Source: Hymenobacter sp.
GTDB taxonomy: Bacteria > Bacteroidota > Bacteroidia > Cytophagales > Hymenobacteraceae
Reading direction: 5' to 3'
Length of the DNA stretch: 40,892 bases
Assembly: GCA_028288445.1 (NCBI GenBank)
Contig: JAQBNT010000293.1
Coordinates: 1 to 40,892, forward strand
Shown here: positions 7,809 through 16,105 of the stretch, one piece after another
How positions within the stretch are numbered: position 1 is the stretch's first letter
How the letters are laid out: each line of letters starts with the position of its first letter
Program-made: the position numbers and the translations under genes
Notes under the pieces: generated by a model
The model's database searches: none
What the model was told of the DNA's origin: nothing
What the model saw: only the letters and a program-made list of their open reading frames with translations

Positions 7809-8630
7809 ATGGCTGTGCCCGTTCCTGTCCCCATCGACCAGCGCTTTGCGCAACTCATTCAGCAGTTTGGGTTGACCAAAAACAGCTTTGCCATCTCCCT
7901 GGGCAAGACGGCCAGCGTAGTGCAGCACCTCATCGACGGCCGCAACAAGCCCGGCTACGACCTGCTGTGCAAGGTGTTTGAGATTTACCCAAATGTGTCC
8001 AGAGACTGGCTGCTGCTGGGCCGGGGCCCCATGCTGGTGAGCGGCGAACACGCGCCTAAAGCCGTAGCGCCACCTGTTGCCCCCACGCCGGAAGCACCGC
8101 TTGAACCCATCGATTTATCTGATGTGGAAGTGCACGCCGCCCGCCGGGCCGGGCCGGGCGTGGCCGGCTCCCGGCTTCAACCCGCCGAGATAGCCGCCAC
8201 GCTGGCGCTGGCTGCCGCTGCCAATCAGCCCGTGCGAACTGTAGTTGCGGCGGCTGCCAATGAGTCCGAAATGGCCCAGCCCGCGCCGGCTCCCGCTACG
8301 CCTGCGGTAGTAGAAATGCCTGCGGTGACTGAAGCTCCTGCTGCTCCCGAAGCGCAGGCAACTCCTGTTGCGCCAGTTGCAGCAGCCCCGAGCGCACCGC
8401 AGCTGCCAGAGCCCGCCCCGGTGCCAGTTGCTTCACAACCGATGCCAGTTCCAGTCCCGGCACTATCGGCTCCCAACGCGCCTTCGCCCGAAGTTTATGT
8501 GACGGCTGCCTTACATGCCCAGCATTTGCAGCACCAGCTGGCCCTCGCCGAAATGCGCAACCAGCACCTGCTGGAGCAGCAGCAGATGCTGCGCGAAATG
8601 CTGGCCATGGCCCGGCAGAGCATGGTCTGA
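7809..8630 (+). CDS. HTH-domain protein with Ala/Pro-rich linker and C-terminal coiled coil
   Basis: A 273-residue protein in three parts. Residues about 8-72 look like a lambda-repressor-type helix-turn-helix (FAQLIQQFGLTKNSFAISLG, then VVQHLIDGRNKPGYDLLCK and WLLLGRGPML). Residues about 80-235 are low-complexity Ala/Pro/Val. Residues about 238-273 are a leucine- and glutamine-rich predicted coiled coil, probably for oligomerisation. A DNA-binding regulator is the natural reading, with unknown targets. The ATG at 7809 is chosen over a TTG at 7797 because it begins the conserved domain. The 21-bp repeat array lies about 80 bases downstream. Confidence 0.85.
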   Translation: MAVPVPVPIDQRFAQLIQQFGLTKNSFAISLGKTASVVQHLIDGRNKPGYDLLCKVFEIYPNVSRDWLLLGRGPMLVSGEHAPKAVAPPVAPTPEAPLEPIDLSDVEVHAARRAGPGVAGSRLQPAEIAATLALAAAANQPVRTVVAAAANESEMAQPAPAPATPAVVEMPAVTEAPAAPEAQATPVAPVAAAPSAPQLPEPAPVPVASQPMPVPVPALSAPNAPSPEVYVTAALHAQHLQHQLALAEMRNQHLLEQQQMLREMLAMARQSMV

Positions 8631-8711
8631 ACCACGGATTGGCTCGGGTTTTTCGGAGTTCACGGATTTTGTGGACGGCGGCGGGCGGCAAAAAAGGCCG
8701 CTTCCAGCGAC
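8631..8711. other. Intergenic stretch with CACGGATT-like repeats
   Basis: Between the HTH gene and the 21-bp array, the motif CACGGATT occurs twice (about 8635-8642 and 8663-8670), with a related TCGG in between. No gene is visible. Short CACGGATT-type interspersed motifs recur in Bacteroidota intergenic DNA; that comparison is from memory. Confidence 0.3.
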
Positions 8712-8900
8712 ATGTGGTGACTTGGGGGACGCGGCGAGCCTCTTGGGATACGCGGCGAGCCTCTTGGGATACGCGGCGAGGCATTTGGGATGCGCGGCGG
8801 GCCCCTTGGGATGCGCGGCGAGCCTCTTGGGGGACGCGGCGGGGCATTTGGGATGCGCGGCGGGCATCTCGGGGCACGCGGCGGGCATCTTATTAGAACG
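8712..8900. repeat. 21-bp tandem repeat array A (about 8 units)
   Basis: Contiguous 21-bp units start at 8733, 8754, 8775, 8796, 8817, 8838, 8859 and 8880, with a half-matching unit at 8712. Units at 8733 and 8754 are identical. Each begins GGCGAG or GGCGGG, has four variable bases at positions 7-10 (CCTC, GCAT, CCCC, CATC), then TTGGG and usually ends ACGC or GCGC. The last unit decays into unique sequence. There are no spacers, so it is not CRISPR. 21 bp equals seven codons and two helical turns. Confidence 0.95.
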
Positions 8901-8916
8901 AGGGCTATGATTGAGG

Positions 8917-8952
8917 TAAAAAAAGGCCTCCCGAAACCGGGAGGCCTTTTTA
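8917..8952. terminator. Bidirectional rho-independent terminator
   Basis: A seven-A tract, GGCCTCCCG, loop AAAC, CGGGAGGCC and a T-tract form a perfect stem. It lies between the plus-strand HTH gene/array A and the minus-strand mtaB. It could stop transcription from both sides, though from mtaB it lies beyond the inverted-repeat element. Confidence 0.88.
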
Positions 8953-9065
8953 ACTCAAGTTGCGGAGTGGCCCCGGAGGGTCGCCCCGCTGGGGCTTTTT
9001 TCTTCCTAGCAAGCGCGTTTTCTACCCACAGGCCGCCCCTCCGGGGCTACTCCGCAACTTGAGTT
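8952..9065. repeat. MITE/REP-like element with 29-bp inverted arms
   Basis: Arms at 8952-8980 and 9037-9065 are inverted copies differing at one base. They begin AACTCAAGTTGCGGAGT and continue into a GGCCCCGGAGG-type segment. The 56-bp centre contains a small GCCCC/GGGGC hairpin followed by six Ts. There is no coding capacity. The structure suggests a non-autonomous mobile or REP-like element. Confidence 0.8.
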
Positions 9066-9149
9066 TTTTAGTGGAAAAGAATCGCCCACAACATCCGAGG
9101 AATCCGAGCGAAATGAAGTTCGGCGTAGCCAATCCCTGTGGTCCGGGGA
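9066..9149. other. Short gap before the mtaB stop
   Basis: No gene seen. A small inverted repeat (AATCCC at 9131-9136 with GGGATT at 9146-9151) reaches into the mtaB stop codon and could fold in the mtaB transcript, but has no T-tract. Confidence 0.3.
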
Positions 9150-10484
9150 TTAGGCGAATATGCCCATTTCCTCGGCTTCCATCAGACCGAAGGCATTCAC
9201 GCCGGTGAGGCGCAGCGGCTTCATTTCGCCCACCAGCAGTGGGTCGTATTTCGCGGCTACGCGGATGTAGTTGGGCGTGAAGCCTTCCATCTGGCCATTG
9301 GTCACGTCGTCTTCAAACAATACTTCGGTTTCGAGGCCGAGGTGCTCTTCGTAGAAAAACCGCTTTTTCTTTTCGGAGAGGCTGCGCAGCTGGGTGGTGC
9401 GCTCGTGCCGCACCCGGTCTTGCACGCGGCCGGGCAGGGTGGGGGCCAGCGTATCGGCCCGCTCCGAGTACGGAAAAACGTGCAGGTAGCTTATTGGCAG
9501 CTCGTTCAGGAAATTATAGGTGTCCAGAAAATCCGCGTCCGTTTCGCCGGGAAAGCCCACGATGACATCGACCCCGATGCAGGCGTGCGGCATCAGTTCT
9601 TTGATGCGGGCCACGCGCTGGGCGTAGAGCGCCCGGCGGTAGCGGCGGCGCATCAGGCCCAAAATCTTGTCGGAGCCGCTTTGCAGCGGGATGTGGAAGT
9701 GCGGCATGAAGCGCGCCGAAGCGGCCACGGTGGTCAGAATCTCGTCGGTGAGCAGGTTGGGCTCGCAGCTGCTGATGCGGAAGCGGCGGATGCCGGCTAC
9801 CTGGTCCAGGGCCTGTACCAGCTGGGTGAAATCTTCGCGGCGCTCGCGCTCGGGGCCTTGCAGGCCAAAATCGCCGAGGTTGACGCCGGTGAGCACGATT
9901 TCCTTCACGCCGGTTTCGGCCAGCTTCTCCACGCGCTCCACCACGCTGGCCACGCTGCCCGAGCGGCTGCCGCCCCGCGCCAGCGGAATGGTGCAGAACG
10001 AGCAGGAATAATCGCAGCCGTCCTGCACCTTCAGGAAGGTGCGGGTGCGGTCGCCGAAGGAGTGCGCGGCCACGAATTCGGTGGCTTCTGAGATGGGCGA
10101 GGCGTGCACCGCGCCGGGCTGCCCGGCAGCGGGCTTCTGGAAATCAGCTAGAATATCCACCAGCATAAACTTCTCGGCCGCGCCGAGCACGGCGCTCACG
10201 CCCGGGATGGCCGCGATTTCCTGTGGCTTGAGCTGGGCGTAGCAGCCCACAATGGCCACAAATGCTTCAGGGTTGTGCTTCAGGGCCTGCTGCACCACCT
10301 TGCGGCACTTGCGGTCGGCGTGGTCCGTGACCGAGCAGGTATTGATAACGTAGAGGTCGGCCCCGGCCTCAAAAGGAATTTTCTGGAAGCCCTTTTCCTC
10401 AAACTGCCGGCCAATGGCCGACGTTTCGGAGAAGTTCAGCTTGCAGCCGAGGGTATAAAAAGCAACGGATTGGGGGGTAGGCAT
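9150..10484 (-). CDS. mtaB: tRNA t6A37 methylthiotransferase MtaB
   Basis: A 444-residue radical-SAM methylthiotransferase. The N-terminal MTTase domain provides three cluster cysteines (C14 in LGCKLN, C50 in NTCSVT, C81 in VGCYAQ). The radical-SAM site is CDYSCSFC (C157, C161, C164). A C-terminal TRAM-like segment follows (about 375-435). The CKLNFSE signature and INTCSVT segment place it with MtaB/YqeV rather than MiaB or RimO. It converts t6A37 to ms2t6A in ANN-decoding tRNAs using two Fe-S clusters. The LtaS-like gene ends 30 bases upstream on the same strand, so co-transcription is likely although the functions look unrelated. Confidence 0.93.
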   Translation of the reverse strand: MPTPQSVAFYTLGCKLNFSETSAIGRQFEEKGFQKIPFEAGADLYVINTCSVTDHADRKCRKVVQQALKHNPEAFVAIVGCYAQLKPQEIAAIPGVSAVLGAAEKFMLVDILADFQKPAAGQPGAVHASPISEATEFVAAHSFGDRTRTFLKVQDGCDYSCSFCTIPLARGGSRSGSVASVVERVEKLAETGVKEIVLTGVNLGDFGLQGPERERREDFTQLVQALDQVAGIRRFRISSCEPNLLTDEILTTVAASARFMPHFHIPLQSGSDKILGLMRRRYRRALYAQRVARIKELMPHACIGVDVIVGFPGETDADFLDTYNFLNELPISYLHVFPYSERADTLAPTLPGRVQDRVRHERTTQLRSLSEKKKRFFYEEHLGLETEVLFEDDVTNGQMEGFTPNYIRVAAKYDPLLVGEMKPLRLTGVNAFGLMEAEEMGIFA

Positions 10485-10514
10485 AGTCCCGCAAAGGTAC
10501 GGCCCGGGCGCGTT

Positions 10515-12377
10515 CTACTTGCGCGCAAAGTCTTCCAGCGATACCTGCTCCATGGCCTGGCCGAGTCGCAGCTGGCTGTCGGGGGTGCGTTGGTCGCGGT
10601 CCCATACGTGGCGGCTCACGTTGTCGAAGGTGATGGTGCCCTGCGGCGAAACGGCCCCAAAACCATTGTTGAAGCAGTAATAGACGAAGGGCGGGTTGTG
10701 CGGAGCCAGCAGGTCACGGCTCCAGACGAAGGCCGTAGCCGGCAGTTGCAGCTGGTGCAGGAGCGTGGCGGCCACGTCCGTTTGCGAGCCTAGCGAATTT
10801 ATCACCCGGCCCCGTGCTTCGGGCCGCAGCGCGCCGCCGGCCAGCAGCAGCGGAATCCGAAACTTATCGGGGCTTTGGTTGGAAGAGTTGCCGGGCTGCT
10901 GGTGGCCGTGGTCGGCCACCAGCACCAGCAGCGTATGAGCGTACCAGGGCTGGTTTTTGGCCTCTTTCAGAAATTTGCCCAGCGTGTAATCCGTGTAATA
11001 AACCGAATTTCGAAACTGCTCCACCTCGTCGGTGCCGGGGAAGTGCGGCTTCATCGGCACCTCAAACGGCTCGTGGCTGCTGAGCGTGAAGGCCGTGACG
11101 AAAAACGGCTGCGGCTGCTGGCGTAGGTCGCCCAGAATCCGGTCGAACAGCACCCCGTCGTGCGCGCCCCATTTTGAGTTTTGGTCAGCTGCGGCGAAAT
11201 CAGCCCGCTCGGTAAATTTCTCGTAGCCACCCGCCTGCAGGTAGCTGCGCATATTGGCAAACGCCAGCTCGCCCCCATAATAGTAATGTGAATGGTAGCC
11301 CACTGCCGCCAGCGACCGGCCCAAATGGGGGAGGCGCTCCGTTTTGCGCGGGAACTTGATGATGCTGGTGGTCGGCTGATTGGGGTAGCCCGAAAGCAGC
11401 GAAACCAGCCCTTTCTGGCTGCGGTCGCCGGCCGCGAAGATGTTGTTGAATAGAATGCCGGTCCGGGCCAGGCTGTCGAGGTTCGGCGTCACGCCCTTTT
11501 CGCCGCCCACACTGCCCACAAACTTCGAGGTAAAGCTTTCGAGGATGATGAACAGCACATTAGGCCGCGCCTCGCTTAGCACCAGTGCCGACGAATCGGG
11601 CCGGGCCGGCGCGCCCACGGCCAGCGGGTACAGGCCCGCCACCAGGCGGCGCGCCGTGCTGTCGGGCATAAAGGGCTGGATGGGCTGCTCGGCCGCCCGC
11701 AGCACCAGCGCGCTTATCATATTCCACGGCGCATTGAGGGCCGCGTGGTTGGCAAAGGCCACGTTGGAAAAATAAACGTCGCTCTGGTTCACCGGAATCT
11801 GCTGGGTGCCGCCCCGTAGCGGCACCACCAGCAGCGCGGCGTAGAGCAGGCTGGCCAGCGCCGCCCGCCCGCGCCCAAACCACGACGGCAGCGGTGCGAG
11901 CCGTCCCACCACTACCTTATATAGGTAGGTGCCCGCGCCCACCAGGCCCAGCAGCAGCACTAGCAGCAGGCCAATGGGCGCGCTGCCGGCCGAGGCCGCC
12001 ATTTCCTGCGGCGAATTCAGGTACTGGATGGGCGTGTCATCGAGCCGGAAGCCCCACGCACGATACAGCTCCAGGTCGGCCGTGACCAGCACCGCCAGCA
12101 CAATGCCAATAATGGCCGAATAGCCCGTGAGCAGCCGCTGCAGGTGGAACCGGGGAAATAGGCTGCCAATCACAAACAGAAGAAACGGAATCAGGCAGAC
12201 GTAAGCCGCCGCTGAGGCATCCAGCCGCAGCCCATGCCCCATACTTCCCAGCACCTCCGCCACCGACAATTGTGCCGTCGCCTTGTATTGGTACCCTAGA
12301 AACAGACCCCGGCACAGCTCAAAAAACACCAGCCAGAAAAAAAAGTAGCGCGGCTGGAACGCAAAGCGGTTTTTCAC
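10515..12377 (-). CDS. LtaS-like membrane sulfatase-fold phosphoglycerol transferase
   Basis: A 620-residue protein with five predicted N-terminal membrane helices (about 10-190) and an extracytoplasmic alkaline-phosphatase/sulfatase domain (about 270-560). Metal and catalytic residues are visible: E280 in FIILESFTSKF, the nucleophile position in AGDRSQKGL (S320; LtaS has Thr) and VADHGHQ (D489, H490). LtaS-family enzymes transfer phosphoglycerol or phosphoethanolamine from phospholipid to glycans. Gram-negatives use relatives on periplasmic glucans or LPS, so teichoic acid synthesis is not implied here. The start is GTG at 12377. A -7-like motif with one mismatch (12382-12389) sits almost on the start, so a very short leader is possible. 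Confidence 0.9.
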   Translation of the reverse strand: MKNRFAFQPRYFFFWLVFFELCRGLFLGYQYKATAQLSVAEVLGSMGHGLRLDASAAAYVCLIPFLLFVIGSLFPRFHLQRLLTGYSAIIGIVLAVLVTADLELYRAWGFRLDDTPIQYLNSPQEMAASAGSAPIGLLLVLLLGLVGAGTYLYKVVVGRLAPLPSWFGRGRAALASLLYAALLVVPLRGGTQQIPVNQSDVYFSNVAFANHAALNAPWNMISALVLRAAEQPIQPFMPDSTARRLVAGLYPLAVGAPARPDSSALVLSEARPNVLFIILESFTSKFVGSVGGEKGVTPNLDSLARTGILFNNIFAAGDRSQKGLVSLLSGYPNQPTTSIIKFPRKTERLPHLGRSLAAVGYHSHYYYGGELAFANMRSYLQAGGYEKFTERADFAAADQNSKWGAHDGVLFDRILGDLRQQPQPFFVTAFTLSSHEPFEVPMKPHFPGTDEVEQFRNSVYYTDYTLGKFLKEAKNQPWYAHTLLVLVADHGHQQPGNSSNQSPDKFRIPLLLAGGALRPEARGRVINSLGSQTDVAATLLHQLQLPATAFVWSRDLLAPHNPPFVYYCFNNGFGAVSPQGTITFDNVSRHVWDRDQRTPDSQLRLGQAMEQVSLEDFARK

Positions 12378-12561
12378 GCCCTAAAGATAGAGCCCACCGA
12401 TACGCCCAAAAAACATTGCACTACAATCAGCAGTATGGTCGGGAAGGCTGAAAATTCAAAAGGAGGTAGAAAAAAGAAGTCACTTCGTTAAAAAGGAAGA
12501 GTTATTTGAGAAAAAGACTTAAAAATACAGGGTGGGTCGCTACGATTTATGATTCATCATT

Positions 12562-12569
12562 TATCTTTG
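12562..12569 (+). promoter_or_regulatory. Putative -7 element (TATCTTTG) for glnN
   Basis: TATCTTTG fits TAnnTTTG, 56 bases before the glnN ATG, in an AT-rich upstream region (about 12460-12600) unlike the surrounding genes. No nitrogen-regulator site was recognised. Confidence 0.5.
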
Positions 12570-12625
12570 CCTTCAGAATACGAACTCATTCGCTTCACTA
12601 TTTCCCCGTTTGGTAGTTAATTCCT

Positions 12626-14815
12626 ATGGCCATCCTCCGCTTTAAAGCTTTAGAACTCGTTAATCTGCGCCGCCCCATCACCGTGGAGCCCGCCGCCGCC
12701 CGTCGCTCCGACAGCTTTGGGCAAAGCGTGTTCAATCTGGAAGCCATGCGGGCCACCATGCCCGGCGATTATTTCAAGAAGCTCCAGGCCGCCATCAAGC
12801 AGGGCGCTACCGTGGAGCGCAACGTGGCCGACGCCGTGGCTTCGGCCATGAAAACCTGGGCCATGGCCAAGGGCGCTACGCACTACACGCACTGGTTTCA
12901 GCCTCTGACCGGCGCTACCGCCGAAAAGCATGACTCGTTCTTCGACCTGAACTCCGACGGCCGGCCGATTGAAAATTTCAAGGGCTCGGCCCTTGTGCAG
13001 CAGGAGCCCGATGCCTCGTCGTTCCCCAACGGCGGCATCCGCAACACCTTTGAGGCCCGCGGCTACACTGCCTGGGACCCCACGTCGCCCGCCTTCATCA
13101 TCGAAACCGTAGGCGCTAAAACGCTGTGCATCCCCACGATTTTCGTGGCCTACACCGGCGAAGCCCTCGACTACAAAGCCCCACTGCTGAAGTCGCTGGC
13201 GCTGCTGGAAAAGTCGGCCCTGGACGTTTGCCACTATTTCGACAAAGACGTGAGCCGCGTGAATACTACGCTCGGCATCGAGCAGGAGTATTTCCTGGTT
13301 GACAAGGCGTTGTACGACGCCCGCCCCGACCTGGTGATGACCGGCCGTACCCTGTTTGGGCATACGCCGGCCAAAGGCCAGCAGCTCGACGACCATTACT
13401 TCGGCTCGATTCCAGCCCGCGTGCACGGCTTCATGCTGGAGTTTGAGGAAGAGGCCAACCTGCTCGGTATTCCGCTGCGCACCCGCCACAACGAGGTGGC
13501 CCCCAACCAGTTTGAGTGCGCTCCTACGTTTGAGGACGCCAACCTGGCCGTCGACCACAACCAGCTGCTGATGGACGTGATGGCCCGCGTAGGCGAGCGC
13601 CACAACTTCAAAGTGTTGTTGCACGAGAAGCCTTTCGCCGGCGTGAACGGCAGCGGCAAGCACAACAACTGGGCAATGAGCACCGACACCGGCGTGAACC
13701 TGCTCGCCCCCGGCCGTCGTCCCAAGGAGAACCTGCAATTCCTGGCCTTTCTCATCACCACCATCAAAGCGGTGCACCGCTACGCCGACTTGCTGCGTTC
13801 GAGCATCGCCTCGGCCAGCAACGACCACCGCCTGGGTGCCAACGAGGCCCCGCCGGCCATCATGTCGGTGTTCTTGGGCTCTATGCTGGACGGCGTGCTC
13901 GACGAACTGGAACGCACCGCCAAGCTGCCGCTTGATAAGGGCGACAACATTTACCTGAAGCTGGGCATCGACAAGATTCCGGCCATCCTGCTCGACAACA
14001 CCGACCGCAACCGTACTTCGCCCTTCGCCTTCACCGGCAACAAGTTCGAGCTGCGTGCCGTGGGTTCGTCGGCCAACTGCTCCTCGGCCATGACGGTGCT
14101 CAACACCATCGTTGCCGACCAACTCATCGATTTCAAGGAGTCGGTTGACAGCCTCATCGAGCAGGGCAAGAAAAAAGAAGTGGCCATCGTGGAAATTCTC
14201 CGCGAGTATGTAATATCTTCGAAGAACATTCGTTTTGAGGGCAACGGCTACTCCGACGAGTGGAAGGAAGAAGCCGAAAAGCGTGGCCTCAGCAATATTG
14301 CCACCACGCCCCAGGCGCTGGATGCTCTTGTGCGGGAAGATGCTGCCGACCTGTTTGCCCGTCACGGCATCTTCTCGGAAATTGAGTTGCACGCCCGCCA
14401 CGAGATTTTGCTGGAGGAGTACATGAAGAAAATTCAGATTGAAAGCCGCGTAATGGGCGATTTGGCCATCAACCACATCATCCCGACCGCGCTTTCGTAC
14501 CAGACCAAGCTGGTGAACAACGTGCGCGGCCTGCGCGAGCTTGGCCTCGACGATGAGCACAGTGAGGTAACGCTGGAAATGATTAAAGCCATTTCGCGCT
14601 ACGTTTCGACCATTAAAACTAACGCCGACGCCATGACGGCGGCACGTAAAAAAGCCAACAAAATCGGAGACGCACGCGAACTAGCGGTAGCGTACTGCGA
14701 AGAAGTAAAACCAAAATTCGACCCCATCCGCCGCGCCGTTGATAAACTGGAGCAGATGGTGGCCGACGAGGACTGGCCTCTGGTGAAGTACCGCGAACTG
14801 TTGTTCAGCCGGTAA
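12626..14815 (+). CDS. glnN: Type III glutamine synthetase
   Basis: A 729-residue GSIII, the length typical of the family and much longer than GSI. It makes glutamine from glutamate, ammonia and ATP in the cytoplasm. Family signatures visible include the N-terminal GSIII domain (MPGDYFKKLQAAIKQG), HYTHWFQPLTG, IEQEYFLVD, RHNEVAPNQFE and NGSGKHNNWAMST, plus the C-terminal helical extension. The ATG at 12626 gives the conserved FKALEL start. It stands alone, with its own promoter motif upstream and a strong terminator downstream. No PII or ammonium transporter gene is adjacent. The codon use is typical of highly expressed genes here. Confidence 0.97.
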   Translation: MAILRFKALELVNLRRPITVEPAAARRSDSFGQSVFNLEAMRATMPGDYFKKLQAAIKQGATVERNVADAVASAMKTWAMAKGATHYTHWFQPLTGATAEKHDSFFDLNSDGRPIENFKGSALVQQEPDASSFPNGGIRNTFEARGYTAWDPTSPAFIIETVGAKTLCIPTIFVAYTGEALDYKAPLLKSLALLEKSALDVCHYFDKDVSRVNTTLGIEQEYFLVDKALYDARPDLVMTGRTLFGHTPAKGQQLDDHYFGSIPARVHGFMLEFEEEANLLGIPLRTRHNEVAPNQFECAPTFEDANLAVDHNQLLMDVMARVGERHNFKVLLHEKPFAGVNGSGKHNNWAMSTDTGVNLLAPGRRPKENLQFLAFLITTIKAVHRYADLLRSSIASASNDHRLGANEAPPAIMSVFLGSMLDGVLDELERTAKLPLDKGDNIYLKLGIDKIPAILLDNTDRNRTSPFAFTGNKFELRAVGSSANCSSAMTVLNTIVADQLIDFKESVDSLIEQGKKKEVAIVEILREYVISSKNIRFEGNGYSDEWKEEAEKRGLSNIATTPQALDALVREDAADLFARHGIFSEIELHARHEILLEEYMKKIQIESRVMGDLAINHIIPTALSYQTKLVNNVRGLRELGLDDEHSEVTLEMIKAISRYVSTIKTNADAMTAARKKANKIGDARELAVAYCEEVKPKFDPIRRAVDKLEQMVADEDWPLVKYRELLFSR

Positions 14816-14881
14816 TTCGTCAGCGGACGGAATCGGGTCCGGTGTTGGGTGGGAATTCTCGCCGCGCCCCGGTTTTGAAAG

Positions 14882-14909
14882 AGCCATCTCGGGTGAGGTG
14901 GCTTTTTTT
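14882..14909 (+). terminator. Rho-independent terminator of glnN
   Basis: AGCCATCTC, loop GGGT, GAGGTGGCT form a nine-base stem with one G-T pair, followed by seven Ts. It lies 67 bases after the glnN stop. Confidence 0.88.
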
Positions 14910-14981
14910 GGTAGTTGGCCGCAATCGTTTGCAGTTGGCCCAATTTGGGATTTCTGCTGATTATAAGGCTAACAGGCGATA

Positions 14982-15515
14982 TTAGGCCGTTTTGATTGGC
15001 TTGGGTTTTGGGGCAGCCAGCAGGAGGGGCAAGCGAGGGGTAGCGGCCTCATCTTCCACGATTTCGGCGCTGCTGCCGGGGTCGGGTACCAGCATTTTCC
15101 AGGTGGCGCTGCGGAGCTCATCAAGCTTTTCCAAGGCGTCACTGACGGTGGGATTGGCCTTCAGCTTATCAAATAAGCCGCTTTTGTTGCCCACGACAAT
15201 CAGCTTTTCAATTACGAAAGGCAATACCCAGCCTACTACGTTGGAGGCCAGCGCGCCGCGTAGGCCCAGGCGGAGCAGCAGGCGCACGGTCATTTGCTCG
15301 ATGAGCAGGACGCGGGCGGCGGGCAGCGCCTTATCGGCCAGGAAATCGGCTACCAGCTTGAGGTTGCCTTTTTCTACCTCAGCGCGGAGCACGTCCTGCA
15401 CGCTGTCGAGGGCGCGGGCGGCCAACTGGCGAAACAGGCGGCCGGTTTGCCAGGCCGCGAGGCCGGTAAAGCGAGCCGCACCAATAAGGGTGGGCAGGAA
15501 GCGCGGTTTTTTCAT
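14982..15515 (-). CDS. Hypothetical protein, 177 residues
   Basis: Not recognised. The ATG at 15515 is preferred over a TTG three codons earlier. The N-terminus is basic and amphipathic (KKPRFLPTLIGAARFTGLAAW). The middle is helical with a hydrophobic stretch (SNVVGWVLPFVIEKLIVVG, about 95-113), possibly a membrane segment. The C-terminus is Pro/Lys-rich (AAPKPKPIKTA). It converges on glnN across a terminator. The codon use matches the neighbours, so a resident gene is likely. Possibly a small membrane-associated helical protein; no function can be given. Confidence 0.75.
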   Translation of the reverse strand: MKKPRFLPTLIGAARFTGLAAWQTGRLFRQLAARALDSVQDVLRAEVEKGNLKLVADFLADKALPAARVLLIEQMTVRLLLRLGLRGALASNVVGWVLPFVIEKLIVVGNKSGLFDKLKANPTVSDALEKLDELRSATWKMLVPDPGSSAEIVEDEAATPRLPLLLAAPKPKPIKTA

Positions 15516-15702
15516 GGGTTGCAATGAATATCGGCCCTAAATGGGCCGCACAAGGAACGTAGCAACGCCCAAAGGGGTTAGGCGCTGCGGTAAGCTATGA
15601 TTTGCGGGAACTACGGAAAATTTGGAATTAACCCAAAACGTAGTAACTCTAGCGCCATCTGCTTGTTAGTCTTCCGCCTAAGCGCGACGCTTCTTCTTCT
15701 GT

Positions 15703-16068
15703 ATGTCTGATTTGCTGCTGGATATAAATTTACAACATCTGCCCGATGACTATTTCGGCGGGGAATGGCAGGTGGCCAGCCGGGTGCTGAACCACAACGA
15801 CCCCGCGAGCCCGCTGGCGCTGGCCGACCGGCTGGTGCTCACGCCCGGCCAGCTGGAAGCCCGCCCCACGCCGCCCGGCCCTAGCCAAACCGGCAATTGG
15901 GAAGTGATGCGCGACGAGCTGATGAACCGGCCCTATCTCAGCTTCGAACTGCCCAATGAAGCCACCCGTGCCCTGGTCACGCGGTTGCGGCGCTCGGCCG
16001 ATGGCCTGCGCAGCCAATTGAATCTGTATTTTGCGTCGGGCATGGAAATGCAGCTCGACCGCGCCTAA
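15703..16068 (+). CDS. Hypothetical protein, 121 residues
   Basis: Not recognised. It is a soluble, acidic protein with no signal peptide or membrane segment. The N-terminal half (LLLDINLQHLPDDYFGGEWQVASRVL) looks like alternating strands, a Pro-rich linker follows near residues 48-60, and the C-terminal half is helical (ATRALVTRLRRSADGLRSQLNLYF). It lies 37 bases upstream of the lone PAS-domain gene on the same strand and is probably co-transcribed. Normal local codon use supports it being real. Confidence 0.75.
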   Translation: MSDLLLDINLQHLPDDYFGGEWQVASRVLNHNDPASPLALADRLVLTPGQLEARPTPPGPSQTGNWEVMRDELMNRPYLSFELPNEATRALVTRLRRSADGLRSQLNLYFASGMEMQLDRA

Positions 16069-16105
16069 GTGTACTTTTATTTCGGTTCTAAAGCTTTTCT
16101 GATTC

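Noticed and set aside
8639..8896. Arg/Trp/Ser-rich peptide encoded by array A
   Set aside because: Several frames are open across the array because the unit lacks stops. There is no promoter, no plausible start and no known family.
8712..8900. CRISPR array
   Set aside because: Units are contiguous 21-mers with no spacers, and no cas genes are in the window. The same holds for arrays B and C.
12433..12489. 18-codon ORF (MVGKAENSKGG start) upstream of glnN
   Set aside because: Too short to judge. It lies before the -7 motif of glnN, so it would not be on the glnN transcript.
12650..14560. Long open frame antisense to glnN
   Set aside because: GC-rich codon use leaves the opposite strand free of stops. 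The His/Val/Gly-rich translation resembles no protein, and glnN is certain.
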